DNA from: Ottowia beijingensis
GTDB taxonomy: Bacteria; Pseudomonadota; Gammaproteobacteria; Burkholderiales; Burkholderiaceae_C
DNA length: 64,000 bases
Reading direction: 5' to 3'
Assembly (NCBI RefSeq): GCF_013423955.1
Contig: NZ_JACCKX010000001.1
Coordinates: 124,001-188,000 of the forward strand
The position numbers and the translations under genes were made by a program. Below, piece by piece: positions 1-7,925 of this stretch (position 1 is the first letter of the stretch; each line of letters opens with the position of its first letter). The notes below the pieces were generated by a model that worked only from the letters and a program-made list of their open reading frames with translations, had not been told where the DNA came from and searched no databases.

Positions 1-358
1 CTCGCTCCGCGTCGCCCGCGTCGGCGCGCAGCTGCTCGAAGCCGGTGCAGGGCTCGAACACCAGGCTGGCGACGCGGGTGGCGCAGCGGTTGAGTTCGAT
101 GCGCGCCACCTGATCGGGCTTGCCGGTGCGCGCGGTTTCGGCGCGGGCCAGCTCGAACTCGCGCGCCTCGACGCGGTGGTCGCCCTTCAAATACGCCTCG
201 GTGAAGCGCTCGATGTGGCCGATGGCGTTGATCTTCCAGTCGGGCACCTTGGGGCCGCTGCTGCAGCCGGCCAGCATCACTATTGAAACAATAGCTGTTA
301 GCGCTTGATGGACGGGCGCTGAAGGCCATTTTGGCTTGTAAACTGCAAAGGGCGTCAC
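1..358 (-). CDS. Putative lipoprotein of the MCE transport locus (3' end outside window)
   Basis: The frame opens with GTG at 358, whose bases overlap the TGA of the upstream MCE gene (GTGA), so the two are translationally coupled. A short hydrophobic stretch ends in a lipobox LAGC with the lipidated Cys at about residue 32. The mature part seen (about 87 residues) is charged, carries two Cys, and matches no domain I recognise. Position after MlaE and MlaD homologues suggests an accessory outer-membrane lipoprotein of the transporter, but this is inferred from context only. Oddly, codons about 6-26, including most of the signal-peptide hydrophobic core, fall inside a copy of the dispersed hairpin repeat (281-342). 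The gene runs off the window. Confidence 0.6.
   Translation of the reverse strand, partial: MTPFAVYKPKWPSAPVHQALTAIVSIVMLAGCSSGPKVPDWKINAIGHIERFTEAYLKGDHRVEAREFELARAETARTGKPDQVARIELNRCATRVASLVFEPCTGFEQLRADAGDAER
281..342 (+). repeat. Dispersed hairpin repeat, copy inside lipoprotein start region
   Basis: The plus strand shows the family core: ATAGCTG, then AGCGCTTG, a short loop, GGGCGCT, then GAAGGCC and a T/G-rich tail ending TTGGCTTG. The copy lies within the 5' coding region of the minus-strand lipoprotein and is translated there. Other copies are listed through the window. Confidence 0.75.
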
Positions 359-1433
359 GGCAGCTTCACCTCTTTGTCGGTGGGCGCGAACGGCCACTTG
401 CGGTTCAGCTCGGTGATCAGCCCGTCGATCTTGCGCAGGCTGCTTTCGACGTCGGCGCGCAGGTCGGTCAGGTTCACCGTGGCCTCGCGCGCGTTGCCGG
501 CCACGCCCTGCACTTCCTTCAGCACGGCGTCGATCTTGACCACGGTCTGCCGCGTGTCCTGCAGCAGCGCGTTGAGCTGGCGCACGGCGGCCTGGGCGTC
601 GGTGACCAGGCCGTCCTGGCCCAGCACCTGGGTGTCGGCCTTCTTCACCATGCCGTCCACGCGCACGGCCACGGCATCCAGGCTCTTCATCAACTGGTTG
701 GCGCGGTCCAGCAGTTCGGCCACGCGCTTCGCGTCGGCCTCGTTGCCGGTCACGGCGGCCATCAGCCCGCCTTTGCTGCTGTTGATCCGCTCGCTGAAGG
801 TGCGGATCTCCGTCATGGTCTGCGACAGCGCCGATTCGGCGGCGGTGAGGCGGTTGACGTTCTGCAGCACGTCGCGCGCGTCGGCCACCATCTTGGGGAT
901 TTCGGCCGACACGTCGCCGCGCAGCACCATGCGCTCGCTGTCGGGCGGCAGCGGCGGGTCGTCCAGAATGCCGGTGAAGGCGCGCAGCCGCGCCGCGCCG
1001 ACCAGGCCGCGCTCCAGCGTGAACACGCTGGAGATGCGCAGCCAGTGCGCGTCCTTCACGGGCACGTCGACGTGGATGCGCACGGTGCCCTGCTCGGCCA
1101 GCTCGATGCGGCTGACACGGCCGATGGGAAAGCCGGAGAAGGTCATGTCCATGCCCACCACCACGCCGTCGGAGTCGTCGGCGGTCAGGTACAGCTTCTG
1201 CGTGGCCTCGAAGGCGCCGCGCACCCACATCAGGTACAGCACCGAGATGGCGATGAGCAGCGCCATGAAGATCAGCAGCAGCGCGGCGCGCGCCTCCAGC
1301 CGGCGCTGGGCGCGGCGCGTGGCCGGTGGCACGGGCTCGTCGCTGCCGGGCAGCGGCGCGGCGGCCGGCTCGGGCAGGCCGGGCGACGGGCTGTGGGGGC
1401 CGGGGGCGGCGGGCTGCCGTGCTGGTCGGTCAT
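355..1433 (-). CDS. MCE-domain (MlaD-family) substrate-binding protein, apparent frameshift near the N-terminus
   Basis: This periplasmic lipid-binding component is anchored by one N-terminal transmembrane helix just after an Arg-rich stretch, followed by an MCE domain (GVVVGMDMTFSGFPIGRV region) and a long helical C-terminal part, as in MlaD/Ttg2C-type proteins. The uninterrupted frame starts only at GTG 1332. A better start is ATG 1433, five bases after the permease stop, giving a Pro-rich N-terminus. It is out of frame unless one base is added to the G5 run at 1402-1406, which joins the two parts smoothly. It sits between the MlaE-type permease and the lipoprotein in one operon. Confidence 0.85.
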
Positions 1434-1438
1434 CGCGG

Positions 1439-2242
1439 TCAATAGTAATTGCCGATGAGCGAGGCGATCTCGATGATCAGCATCAGCACGAACATCTGCA
1501 CCAGGCCCTGCAGTTCCACACTGGTGCGCGAGGCGCGCCGCGGCATGTCGCGCAGCGCGTTGGCCACCGGCAGCAGGGCCACGGACAGGGCGAAGGCCAG
1601 CGTCTTCATGCTGAAGATCAGCGACACCACCGGGTTGAAGATGTTGCCCACCGCGTGGTTGTACGACGGCAGCCCCGCCAGCGTGAAGCCGTGCACGGCC
1701 ACGTAGGCCAGCACCAGCGACAGCAGGCAGCTCAGCACCGCCAGCAGCAGCACGGCGAACATGCCGGCCAGCACGCGCGGCAGCACCTCGTGGCTGAGCG
1801 GGTCGATGCCGTGCCGGCGCATGCGGTCGAAGGCGCCGTCGCGGCGCAGCTTGTACAGCTCGGAGCCGCCGGGGATGGTGTATTCCACCGCCACGAACAG
1901 CGCCGCCACCAGCGGAATCAGCTCCAGCACCAGCACGCGCACCACGGCGTCGAGCGCGTACTGCGTCAGCCCGTAGGCGAAGGCAGTGACCACCACGATG
2001 CGGATCACCACCACGTTGAACAGCGCCATCAGCGTGGTGAAGCCCGGCAGGCCCGGGCCGGCCGCGTAGTAGATGTGGCGCAGCACCACGGCGCGCGATT
2101 CGCGCCGATAGCTGGAGGGCGAGAACGCCAGCACGGCCAGCTGCGCGCCGATGAAGACCACCAGCCACCAGCCCCGCAGCCAGCCCAGCACGCCGCGCCC
2201 GACATCCAGCAGCCAGCCGTACAGTGAAACACCGGTGGTCAT
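1439..2242 (-). CDS. MlaE-family ABC transporter permease
   Basis: The 267-residue hydrophobic protein has about five to six membrane segments and the conserved MlaE-type features: a VEYTIPGGSELYKLRRDGAFD loop after the central helix, then GIDPLSHEVLPRVLAG. It is the membrane part of an MCE-linked phospholipid transport system at the inner membrane. I place the start at ATG 2242 (MTTGVSLYGW); a longer frame to 2323 reads through an 11-bp tandem repeat and is unlikely. The expected ATPase gene is not between permease and MCE gene; it must lie beyond the window or elsewhere. Confidence 0.85.
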   Translation of the reverse strand: MTTGVSLYGWLLDVGRGVLGWLRGWWLVVFIGAQLAVLAFSPSSYRRESRAVVLRHIYYAAGPGLPGFTTLMALFNVVVIRIVVVTAFAYGLTQYALDAVVRVLVLELIPLVAALFVAVEYTIPGGSELYKLRRDGAFDRMRRHGIDPLSHEVLPRVLAGMFAVLLLAVLSCLLSLVLAYVAVHGFTLAGLPSYNHAVGNIFNPVVSLIFSMKTLAFALSVALLPVANALRDMPRRASRTSVELQGLVQMFVLMLIIEIASLIGNYY

Positions 2243-2302
2243 GGCGCGGGATGATACCCGCGGGGCTGTCAGCGCAGCGCAAATCGGCGGCGTTACGATC
2301 CA

Positions 2303-2346
2303 CGTCGCCCATGCGTCGCCCATGCGTCGCCCATGCGTCGCCGGTG
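2303..2346. repeat. Four tandem copies of an 11-bp unit
   Basis: The unit CGTCGCCCATG occurs three times exactly and a fourth time with two changes (CGTCGCCGGTG). It lies in the gap between the divergent permease and phaZ genes and contains several spurious ATG codons on the minus strand. Confidence 0.85.
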
Positions 2347-2441
2347 CGACGCGGACATCTGGGAAAATGCGTCCTTTAGTACGCCTTCAAAAGCCCCTTT
2401 AAAGCCTGCTTCCCAGCGCGAGAACACGGGGCTGCGCTATA

Positions 2442-2452
2442 TTGCGCCGCAA
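2442..2452 (+). promoter_or_regulatory. TTGC-N3-GCAA dyad upstream of phaZ, possible regulator site
   Basis: A perfect dyad TTGCGCCGCAA lies 25 bases before the phaZ start and abuts a TATATT that could be a -10 box (2438-2443). Regulators of PHA genes of the PhaR type bind TGC/GCA-rich dyads, so PhaR is one candidate. The assignment is inference. Confidence 0.3.
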
Positions 2453-2477
2453 CAGCCTTGCGGGAGATATCAAACCA

Positions 2478-4061
2478 ATGCTTTATCAGATCTACGAAGC
2501 GCAGCGTTCGCTGCTTGAGCCGTTTGCCGACATGGCCGATGCCGCCTCCAAGGCCTACGGCAACCGCCACACCTTGCTGGGCCAGCTGCCCATGGCGCAG
2601 CGCGTATCGGCCGCCTATGCCCTGTTCCACCGCCTGGGCAAGGATTACGAGAAACCCGAGTTCGACATCCGCAAGGTCGACGTGGATGGCGTCGAGGTGG
2701 CCATCGACGAGCGCGTGGAGATCGACAAGCCCTTCTGCCAGCTGCTGCGCTTCAAGCGCTTCTCGGACGATCCGCCGACGCTGGACAAGCTCAAGGAGCA
2801 GCCGCCGGTGCTGATCGTGGCGCCGCTGTCTGGCCACTACGCCACGCTGCTGCGCGACACCGTGCGCACCATGCTGGAAGGCCACAAGGTCTACATCACC
2901 GACTGGAAGAACGCCCGCATGGTGCCGCTGTCCGAAGGCGAATTCCATCTGGACGACTACGTCAACTACGTGCAGGAGTTCATCCGCCACGTGCAGGGCA
3001 AGTACGGCAACTGCCACATCATCAGCGTGTGCCAGCCCACGGTGCCCACGCTGGCCGCCGTGTCGCTGATGGCCAGCCGCGGCGAGAAGACCCCCATCAC
3101 CATGACCATGATGGGCGGCCCCATCGACGCGCGCAAGTCGCCCACCACCGTGAACGACCTGGCCGTGCAGCGCAGCTACGAGTGGTTCGAGAACAACGTC
3201 ATCTACCGCGTGCCGCCCAACTACCCCGGTGCCGGCCGCCGCGTGTACCCGGGCTTCCTGCAGCACGCCGGCTTCATCGCCATGAACCCGGACCGCCACG
3301 CCAGCAGCCACTACGACTACTTCAAGGACCTGATCAAGGGCGATCAGTCCAGCGCCGACACGCACCGCAAGTTCTACGACGAGTACAACGCCGTGCTCGA
3401 CATGGATGCCGACTATTACCTGGAGACCATCAAGACCGTCTTCCAGGATTACAGCCTGGTCAACGGCACCTGGGACGTGCGCTCGCCGGACGGCGCGGTG
3501 GAGCGCGTGCGCCCGCAGGACATCACCACCACGGCGCAGATGACGGTGGAAGGCGAACTGGACGACATCTCCGGCTCCGGCCAGACCAAGGCCGCCCACG
3601 CACTGTGCACGGGCGTGCCGCGCCGCGAAGGCGACCACCTGGAGGTCAAGGGCGCGGGGCATTACGGCATCTTCAGCGGCCGCCGCTGGCGCACCGTGGT
3701 GTATCCGCAGGTCAAGGCCTTCATTGCCCGCTACCATGCCGAAGCCGCGCAGCGCGGTGAAGTGACGATGCCCGCGCCCAGGCAGCCCGCCCCTGCCCCT
3801 GTCCAGCAGGTCGCGCCGGCACAGCGCGCCGCGGCCGAGGAACTGGGCCAGTTGCGCCTGGACGATCTGGAAACCGCGGTGCCCGACATCACCGTGCCGT
3901 CGCCGGCCAAACGCGCCGCACCGCGCCGCGGCAACGGCAACGGTGCCGCCGCCGTCGCCAAGAGCGCACCCAAGACGGCGGCCAAGCGCACGACCAAGGC
4001 CACCACCAAGGCCGTGAGCAAGGCGCCCAGCAAGCGCAGCAATGGCGCACGCGCAAGCTGA
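2478..4061 (+). CDS. phaZ: Intracellular polyhydroxyalkanoate depolymerase PhaZ with a basic C-terminal tail
   Basis: It degrades stored PHB granules in the cytoplasm. The N-terminus MLYQIYEAQRSLLEP, the long block with SGHYATLLRDTVRTMLEGH, the nucleophile motif VCQPT (Cys about 185), the ISGSGQTKAAH segment and the ending HYGIFSGRRWR all match intracellular PhaZ of the Ralstonia/Burkholderiales type. The start at 2478 is supported by GGGAGA ten bases upstream. The catalytic domain ends near residue 420. About 100 further residues are Ala/Pro/Lys/Arg-rich, resembling histone H1-like or PhaM-like DNA-binding tails, and are not part of the catalytic fold. It is monocistronic, followed by a hairpin terminator. 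Confidence 0.93.
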   Translation: MLYQIYEAQRSLLEPFADMADAASKAYGNRHTLLGQLPMAQRVSAAYALFHRLGKDYEKPEFDIRKVDVDGVEVAIDERVEIDKPFCQLLRFKRFSDDPPTLDKLKEQPPVLIVAPLSGHYATLLRDTVRTMLEGHKVYITDWKNARMVPLSEGEFHLDDYVNYVQEFIRHVQGKYGNCHIISVCQPTVPTLAAVSLMASRGEKTPITMTMMGGPIDARKSPTTVNDLAVQRSYEWFENNVIYRVPPNYPGAGRRVYPGFLQHAGFIAMNPDRHASSHYDYFKDLIKGDQSSADTHRKFYDEYNAVLDMDADYYLETIKTVFQDYSLVNGTWDVRSPDGAVERVRPQDITTTAQMTVEGELDDISGSGQTKAAHALCTGVPRREGDHLEVKGAGHYGIFSGRRWRTVVYPQVKAFIARYHAEAAQRGEVTMPAPRQPAPAPVQQVAPAQRAAAEELGQLRLDDLETAVPDITVPSPAKRAAPRRGNGNGAAAVAKSAPKTAAKRTTKATTKAVSKAPSKRSNGARAS

Positions 4062-4084
4062 CTTCGGCCTCACCGCCCTGTCCA

Positions 4085-4106
4085 CGCCCGCTCCGGCGGG
4101 CGTTTT
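4085..4106 (+). terminator. Rho-independent terminator of phaZ
   Basis: A perfect 7-bp stem CGCCCGC/GCGGGCG with loop TCCG is followed directly by TTTT, 24 bases after the phaZ stop. Confidence 0.8.
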
Positions 4107-4133
4107 CATTGCCGGCTGACGAACACACCGCCC

Positions 4134-4798
4134 ATGGCCGACCAGCGCTCCCGGGCCGCACGCATTCTGGCCGCCCTGCCGCAAACCCAGTGCCAGCGCT
4201 GCGGCTACCCCGACTGTGCCGCCTATGCCCAGGCCATTGCCGACGGCCAAGCCGCCATCAACCAGTGCCCACCCGGCGGCGCCGAGGGCGTGCAGCGCCT
4301 GGCCGCGCTCACGGGCCAGCCCGCCCTGCCCCTGAACCCCGAGCACGGCGCCGAGGGCCCGCGCCACGTCGCCTGGATCGACGAAGCCTGGTGCATCGGC
4401 TGCACCCTGTGCATCAAGGCCTGCCCGGTCGACTGCATCGTCGGCGGCAACAAGCGCATGCACACCGTCATCGAAGCGCAGTGCACCGGCTGCGAGCTGT
4501 GCATTCCCGCCTGCCCCGTCGATTGCATCGCGCTAGAGAACGTGACCGGCACCCGCACTGGCTGGGCAGCGTGGTCAGCCGCCGACGCCGACAGCGCCCG
4601 TGAACGCTATGAATTCACGAGCTGTCGGCGCAAGCGGATGAGGCCGAGCACACGAAAAGGCTTGAAAAGAAGGCCGAAGAAAAACTCGCCCGCCTGCCCG
4701 AGCTGACCAAGATGGCCGAAGGCCCCGAACTGGACCGCAAGCGCGCCATCATCGAAGCCGCGCTGGCACGTGCACGCGCGCGGCGCGATGCGGGCTGA
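4134..4798 (+). CDS. rsxB: RnfB-like electron transport protein with two [4Fe-4S] clusters, C-terminal frameshift
   Basis: The N-terminal part has the four-Cys motif [13 protein letters not shown] with a further Cys (QCPPGG), as in the RnfB/RsxB NTD. It is followed by two ferredoxin motifs, [16 protein letters not shown] and [16 protein letters not shown]. It is thus an iron-sulfur electron carrier. Comamonad homologues end in a charged helix; that helix ([21 protein letters not shown]) is present but one frame off, so one base seems missing at about 4612-4622. The uncorrected frame ends at 4706, the reconstructed one at 4798. No other rnf genes are nearby, so it may act as a stand-alone ferredoxin, as is common in Burkholderiales. 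Confidence 0.85.
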
Positions 4799-4852
4799 CG
4801 CACCAGCGCACGGCCATGCCGGGCGCAAGAAAGCGGTAGACAAAGGATTTGT

Positions 4853-4914
4853 TGGGAGTATGTGCCGTTGGCGCTTGTCCATCAAGCGCTAGCGAGCAGG
4901 CACATGGGGAGTAT
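4853..4914 (+). repeat. Dispersed hairpin repeat, subtype flanked by GGGAGTAT direct repeats
   Basis: GGGAGTATGTG opens the copy and GGGGAGTATT closes it. Between them is the perfect stem GCGCTTG-TCCAT-CAAGCGC. It lies in the 245-bp gap between the convergent RnfB-like gene and the oxidoreductase beta gene. Nothing else is recognisable in that gap. Confidence 0.8.
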
Positions 4915-5043
4915 TTAAAAACAAGGCTCCACTTGCATGCCTTCATATACGCCTCATCGCCATGCACCCATTCATCGAAGCGCAGTGAGGTCATTCCGTC
5001 ATCGAGCTACGCGGCCAACGCGCACGGAATGGTCCGCCGGCTG

Positions 5044-6099
5044 TCAGCGCAGGCGCGCGTTGATCTGCTCCAGCGCCGCCGCGCCGGGGCACAGGTCGGC
5101 CTTGCCCAGGCTGTTGAGCGGCCGGGCGCTGGTGTGCTGCGCCGCGTGCAGATCGCCGGCCTCGGCCTCCAGGTACAGCAGGCCGGTCACCAGCTCGCCC
5201 TCGGCGGCGCGGGCGTGCATGTAGCTCATGGCGGCCACGCGGTCTGTGGGGTCGTAGTTGGTGTGCAGCTTGCGCAGGCGCAGGACGGTGCCGTCGTGCT
5301 GCTCCACGTCGACCACCTGCCCCGGCTCGATGGTGGCGGTGATCTCCTCGCGGCCGGTGATGAAGTCGATGCGGCTCACGGCCTCGTTGTGCTCGCGCAC
5401 CCAGTCGTAGCTGCGCGTGGAGCCGGCATGGTTGTTGAAGGTGACGCAGGGGCTGATGATGTCGATGAAGGCCGCGCCGCCGTGGCCCATGGCGGCCTTG
5501 ATCAGCGGCACCATCTGCGCCTTGTCGCCCGAGAAGCTGCGCGCCACGAAGCTGGCGCCCAGCTGCATCGCCAGGCCCACCAGGTCGACCGGGCTGTCCA
5601 TGTTCTCGACGCCCTTCTTGCTCTTGCTGCCCTTGTCGGCGGTGGCGCTGAACTGGCCCTTGGTCAGGCCGTAGACGCCGTTGTTCTCGACGATGTAGAC
5701 CATGTTGACGTTGCGCCGCATGGCGTGCGCGAACTGGCCCAGGCCGATGGAGGCCGAGTCGCCGTCGCCCGACACGCCGAGGTACAGCAGATCGCGATTC
5801 GCCAGGTTGGCGCCCGTGAGCACGCTGGGCATGCGCCCGTGCACGGTGTTGAAGCCGTGGCTGGCGCCGAGGAAGTAGTCGGGCGTCTTGGACGAGCAGC
5901 CGATGCCCGAGAGCTTGGCCACGCGGTGCGGCTCGATGTCGAGTTCCCAGCAGGCCTGGATGATGGCGGCCGAGATCGAGTCGTGCCCGCAGCCGGCGCA
6001 CAGGGTGGAGACCTTGCCCTCGTAGTCGCGCCGCGTGTAGCCGACCTTGTTCTGCTGCAGCGACGGGTGATGCAGGCGGGGTTTGGCGATGTAGGTCAT
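5044..6099 (-). CDS. 2-oxoacid:ferredoxin oxidoreductase, beta (TPP-binding) subunit
   Basis: The 351-residue subunit binds thiamine pyrophosphate for oxidative decarboxylation of a 2-oxoacid to acyl-CoA. Visible are CAGCGHDS, the TPP/Mg motif GDGDSASIG followed by an NNGVYGLTKGQ segment, and HGGAAFIDIISPCVTFNN. These match KorB/PorB-type beta subunits. The start codon overlaps the alpha-subunit stop (ATGA at 6096-6099), so the two are coupled. Substrate (2-oxoglutarate or another 2-oxoacid) cannot be told from sequence by eye. Confidence 0.9.
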   Translation of the reverse strand: MTYIAKPRLHHPSLQQNKVGYTRRDYEGKVSTLCAGCGHDSISAAIIQACWELDIEPHRVAKLSGIGCSSKTPDYFLGASHGFNTVHGRMPSVLTGANLANRDLLYLGVSGDGDSASIGLGQFAHAMRRNVNMVYIVENNGVYGLTKGQFSATADKGSKSKKGVENMDSPVDLVGLAMQLGASFVARSFSGDKAQMVPLIKAAMGHGGAAFIDIISPCVTFNNHAGSTRSYDWVREHNEAVSRIDFITGREEITATIEPGQVVDVEQHDGTVLRLRKLHTNYDPTDRVAAMSYMHARAAEGELVTGLLYLEAEAGDLHAAQHTSARPLNSLGKADLCPGAAALEQINARLR

Positions 6100-7925
6100 A
6101 CCTTGGTCTCCACGGGGGCAACGGCGGCGGCCAGCACATGCTGGGTGATGGCCTGGGTGATGAAACGCGCGGTGATGGGCGTGCCATCGAAATGCAGCAC
6201 CTTCTGCAGCTTGGCGGGGTCGATCTCCAGCTCGTTGACCAGCAGCGAGCGCAGTTGCGCGTCGCGGTTCTGCTCGACCACGAACACCCGATCGTGCTCG
6301 GCGATGAACTGCCTGACGCTGTCCGGGAACGGAAAGGCGCGCAGGCGCAGCGCATCGAGGTGGATGCCCTGCCCGGCCAGCACGTCCAGCGCCTCCTGCA
6401 TCGCGGGGCTGGTGGAGCCGTAGTAGATGACGCCCAGCCGCGTGCGCTTGGCCGCCGGCCGCAGAACGGGCTGCGGCACCAGCGTGGCGGCGGTGGCGAA
6501 TTTCTTCAGCAGGCGCTCGACGTTGTAGATGTAGTCCGGCCCGCGCTCGGAGTACACGGCGTAGGCGTTGCGCGTGGTGCCACGCGTGAAGTAGCTGCCC
6601 TTGGTGGGGTGCGTGCCGGGCAGCGTGCGCCACGGGATGCCGTCGCCATCCACGTCCTTGTAGCGGCCGAAGTCCTTGTGCTCCAGGTCGTCGGCGCTCA
6701 TCACCTTGCCGCGGTCGTAGTCGCGGCGGTCGTCCCAGGCCAACGGCTCGCACAGGCGCTGGTTCATGCCGATGTCCAGGTCGGTCATGACGAACACCGG
6801 GGTCTGCAGGCGGTCGGCCAGGTCCAGCGCGGCGGCGGCGTGCTCGAAGCACTCCTTCGGGTCTTCGGGGAACAGCAGCACGTGCTTGGTGTCGCCATGC
6901 GACGCATAGGCGCAGGCCAGGATGTCGGCCTGCTGCGTGCGCGTGGGCATGCCGGTGGAGGGGCCGCCGCGCTGCACGTTGATGAGCGTGACCGGAATCT
7001 CGGCGAAGTACGCCAGCCCCAGGAACTCGGTCATCAGCGACACGCCCGGGCCGGACGTGGCGGTGAAGGCGCGCGCGCCGTTCCAGCCCGCGCCCACCAC
7101 CATGCCGATGGAGGCCAGTTCGTCCTCGCCCTGCACGATGGCGTAGTTGTGGCGGCCCTCGGAATCGACGCGGAACTTGGCGCAGTACTTCATGAACGCC
7201 TCGGCCACCGAGGTGGACGGCGTGATGGGGTACCACGCGCACACCGTGGCGCCGCCGTACACGGCGCCCAGGCCGGCGGCCTCGTTGCCCTCGATGAAGA
7301 TGCGCTGGCCCACGGCGTCGGCGCGCCGCACCTGGATCGGCAGCGGGTGCTTCAGGTGCTCGGTGGCGAAGTCGCGCCCCAGGTTCAGCGCCTGCACGTT
7401 GGCGGCGATGAGCTTCTCCTTGCCCTTGAACTGCTCGGCCAGCAGGCCCTCGATGGCCTGGTGCTCGATGCCCAGCAGCACCGACAGCGCGCCCACGTAC
7501 ATGATGTTCTTGAACAGCTGGCGCTGGCGCGGGTCGCTGTAGACGGCGTTGCAGATCTCGGTCAGCGGCATGCCGATGACGGTGATGTCGTCACGCAGCT
7601 CGGCCGGCCCGCGCGGGCGCGTGCTGTCGTACAGCAGGTAGCCGCCGGGTTCGATCTCGGCCAGGTCGGCAGCCCAGGTCTGCGGGTTCATGGCCACCAT
7701 CAGGTCCACGCCGCCGCGCCGGCCCTGGTAGCCCTTCTCGTTGATGCGCACCTCGTACCAGGTCGGCAGGCCCTGGATGTTGCTGGGGAAGATGTTGCGC
7801 GGGCTCACGGGCACGCCCATGCGCAGCACCGCCTTGGCGAACAGCTCGTTGGCGCTGGCCGAGCCCGAGCCGTTGACGTTGGCGAACTTGACGACGAAGT
7901 CGTTGATGCCCTCGATCTGTTTCAT
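6096..7925 (-). CDS. 2-oxoacid:ferredoxin oxidoreductase, fused gamma-alpha subunit
   Basis: The 609-residue protein begins with a gamma domain (NDFVVKFANVNGSGSASANELFAKAVLR) and continues into the alpha pyrimidine-binding domain (YPITPSTSVAEAF, ATSGPGVSLMTEFLG, QRGGPSTGMPT), then the C-terminal domain II. This gamma-alpha fusion is typical of KorA-like enzymes. Start ATG 7925 overlaps the upstream stop (ATGA at 7922-7925). Together with the beta subunit it forms the catalytic heterodimer; electrons probably pass to the Fe-S/FAD protein encoded first in the operon. Confidence 0.92.
   Translation of the reverse strand: MKQIEGINDFVVKFANVNGSGSASANELFAKAVLRMGVPVSPRNIFPSNIQGLPTWYEVRINEKGYQGRRGGVDLMVAMNPQTWAADLAEIEPGGYLLYDSTRPRGPAELRDDITVIGMPLTEICNAVYSDPRQRQLFKNIMYVGALSVLLGIEHQAIEGLLAEQFKGKEKLIAANVQALNLGRDFATEHLKHPLPIQVRRADAVGQRIFIEGNEAAGLGAVYGGATVCAWYPITPSTSVAEAFMKYCAKFRVDSEGRHNYAIVQGEDELASIGMVVGAGWNGARAFTATSGPGVSLMTEFLGLAYFAEIPVTLINVQRGGPSTGMPTRTQQADILACAYASHGDTKHVLLFPEDPKECFEHAAAALDLADRLQTPVFVMTDLDIGMNQRLCEPLAWDDRRDYDRGKVMSADDLEHKDFGRYKDVDGDGIPWRTLPGTHPTKGSYFTRGTTRNAYAVYSERGPDYIYNVERLLKKFATAATLVPQPVLRPAAKRTRLGVIYYGSTSPAMQEALDVLAGQGIHLDALRLRAFPFPDSVRQFIAEHDRVFVVEQNRDAQLRSLLVNELEIDPAKLQKVLHFDGTPITARFITQAITQHVLAAAVAPVETKV

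Noticed and set aside
331..2227. Very long open frames on the opposite strand (also at 6138-8381, 9101-10474, 17332-18876, 23726-25822, 37231-40614, 44023-46206, 47783-50164)
   Set aside because: They are mirror frames of high-GC genes: His/Arg/Gly-rich, without recognisable domains, and directly antisense to well-supported genes.
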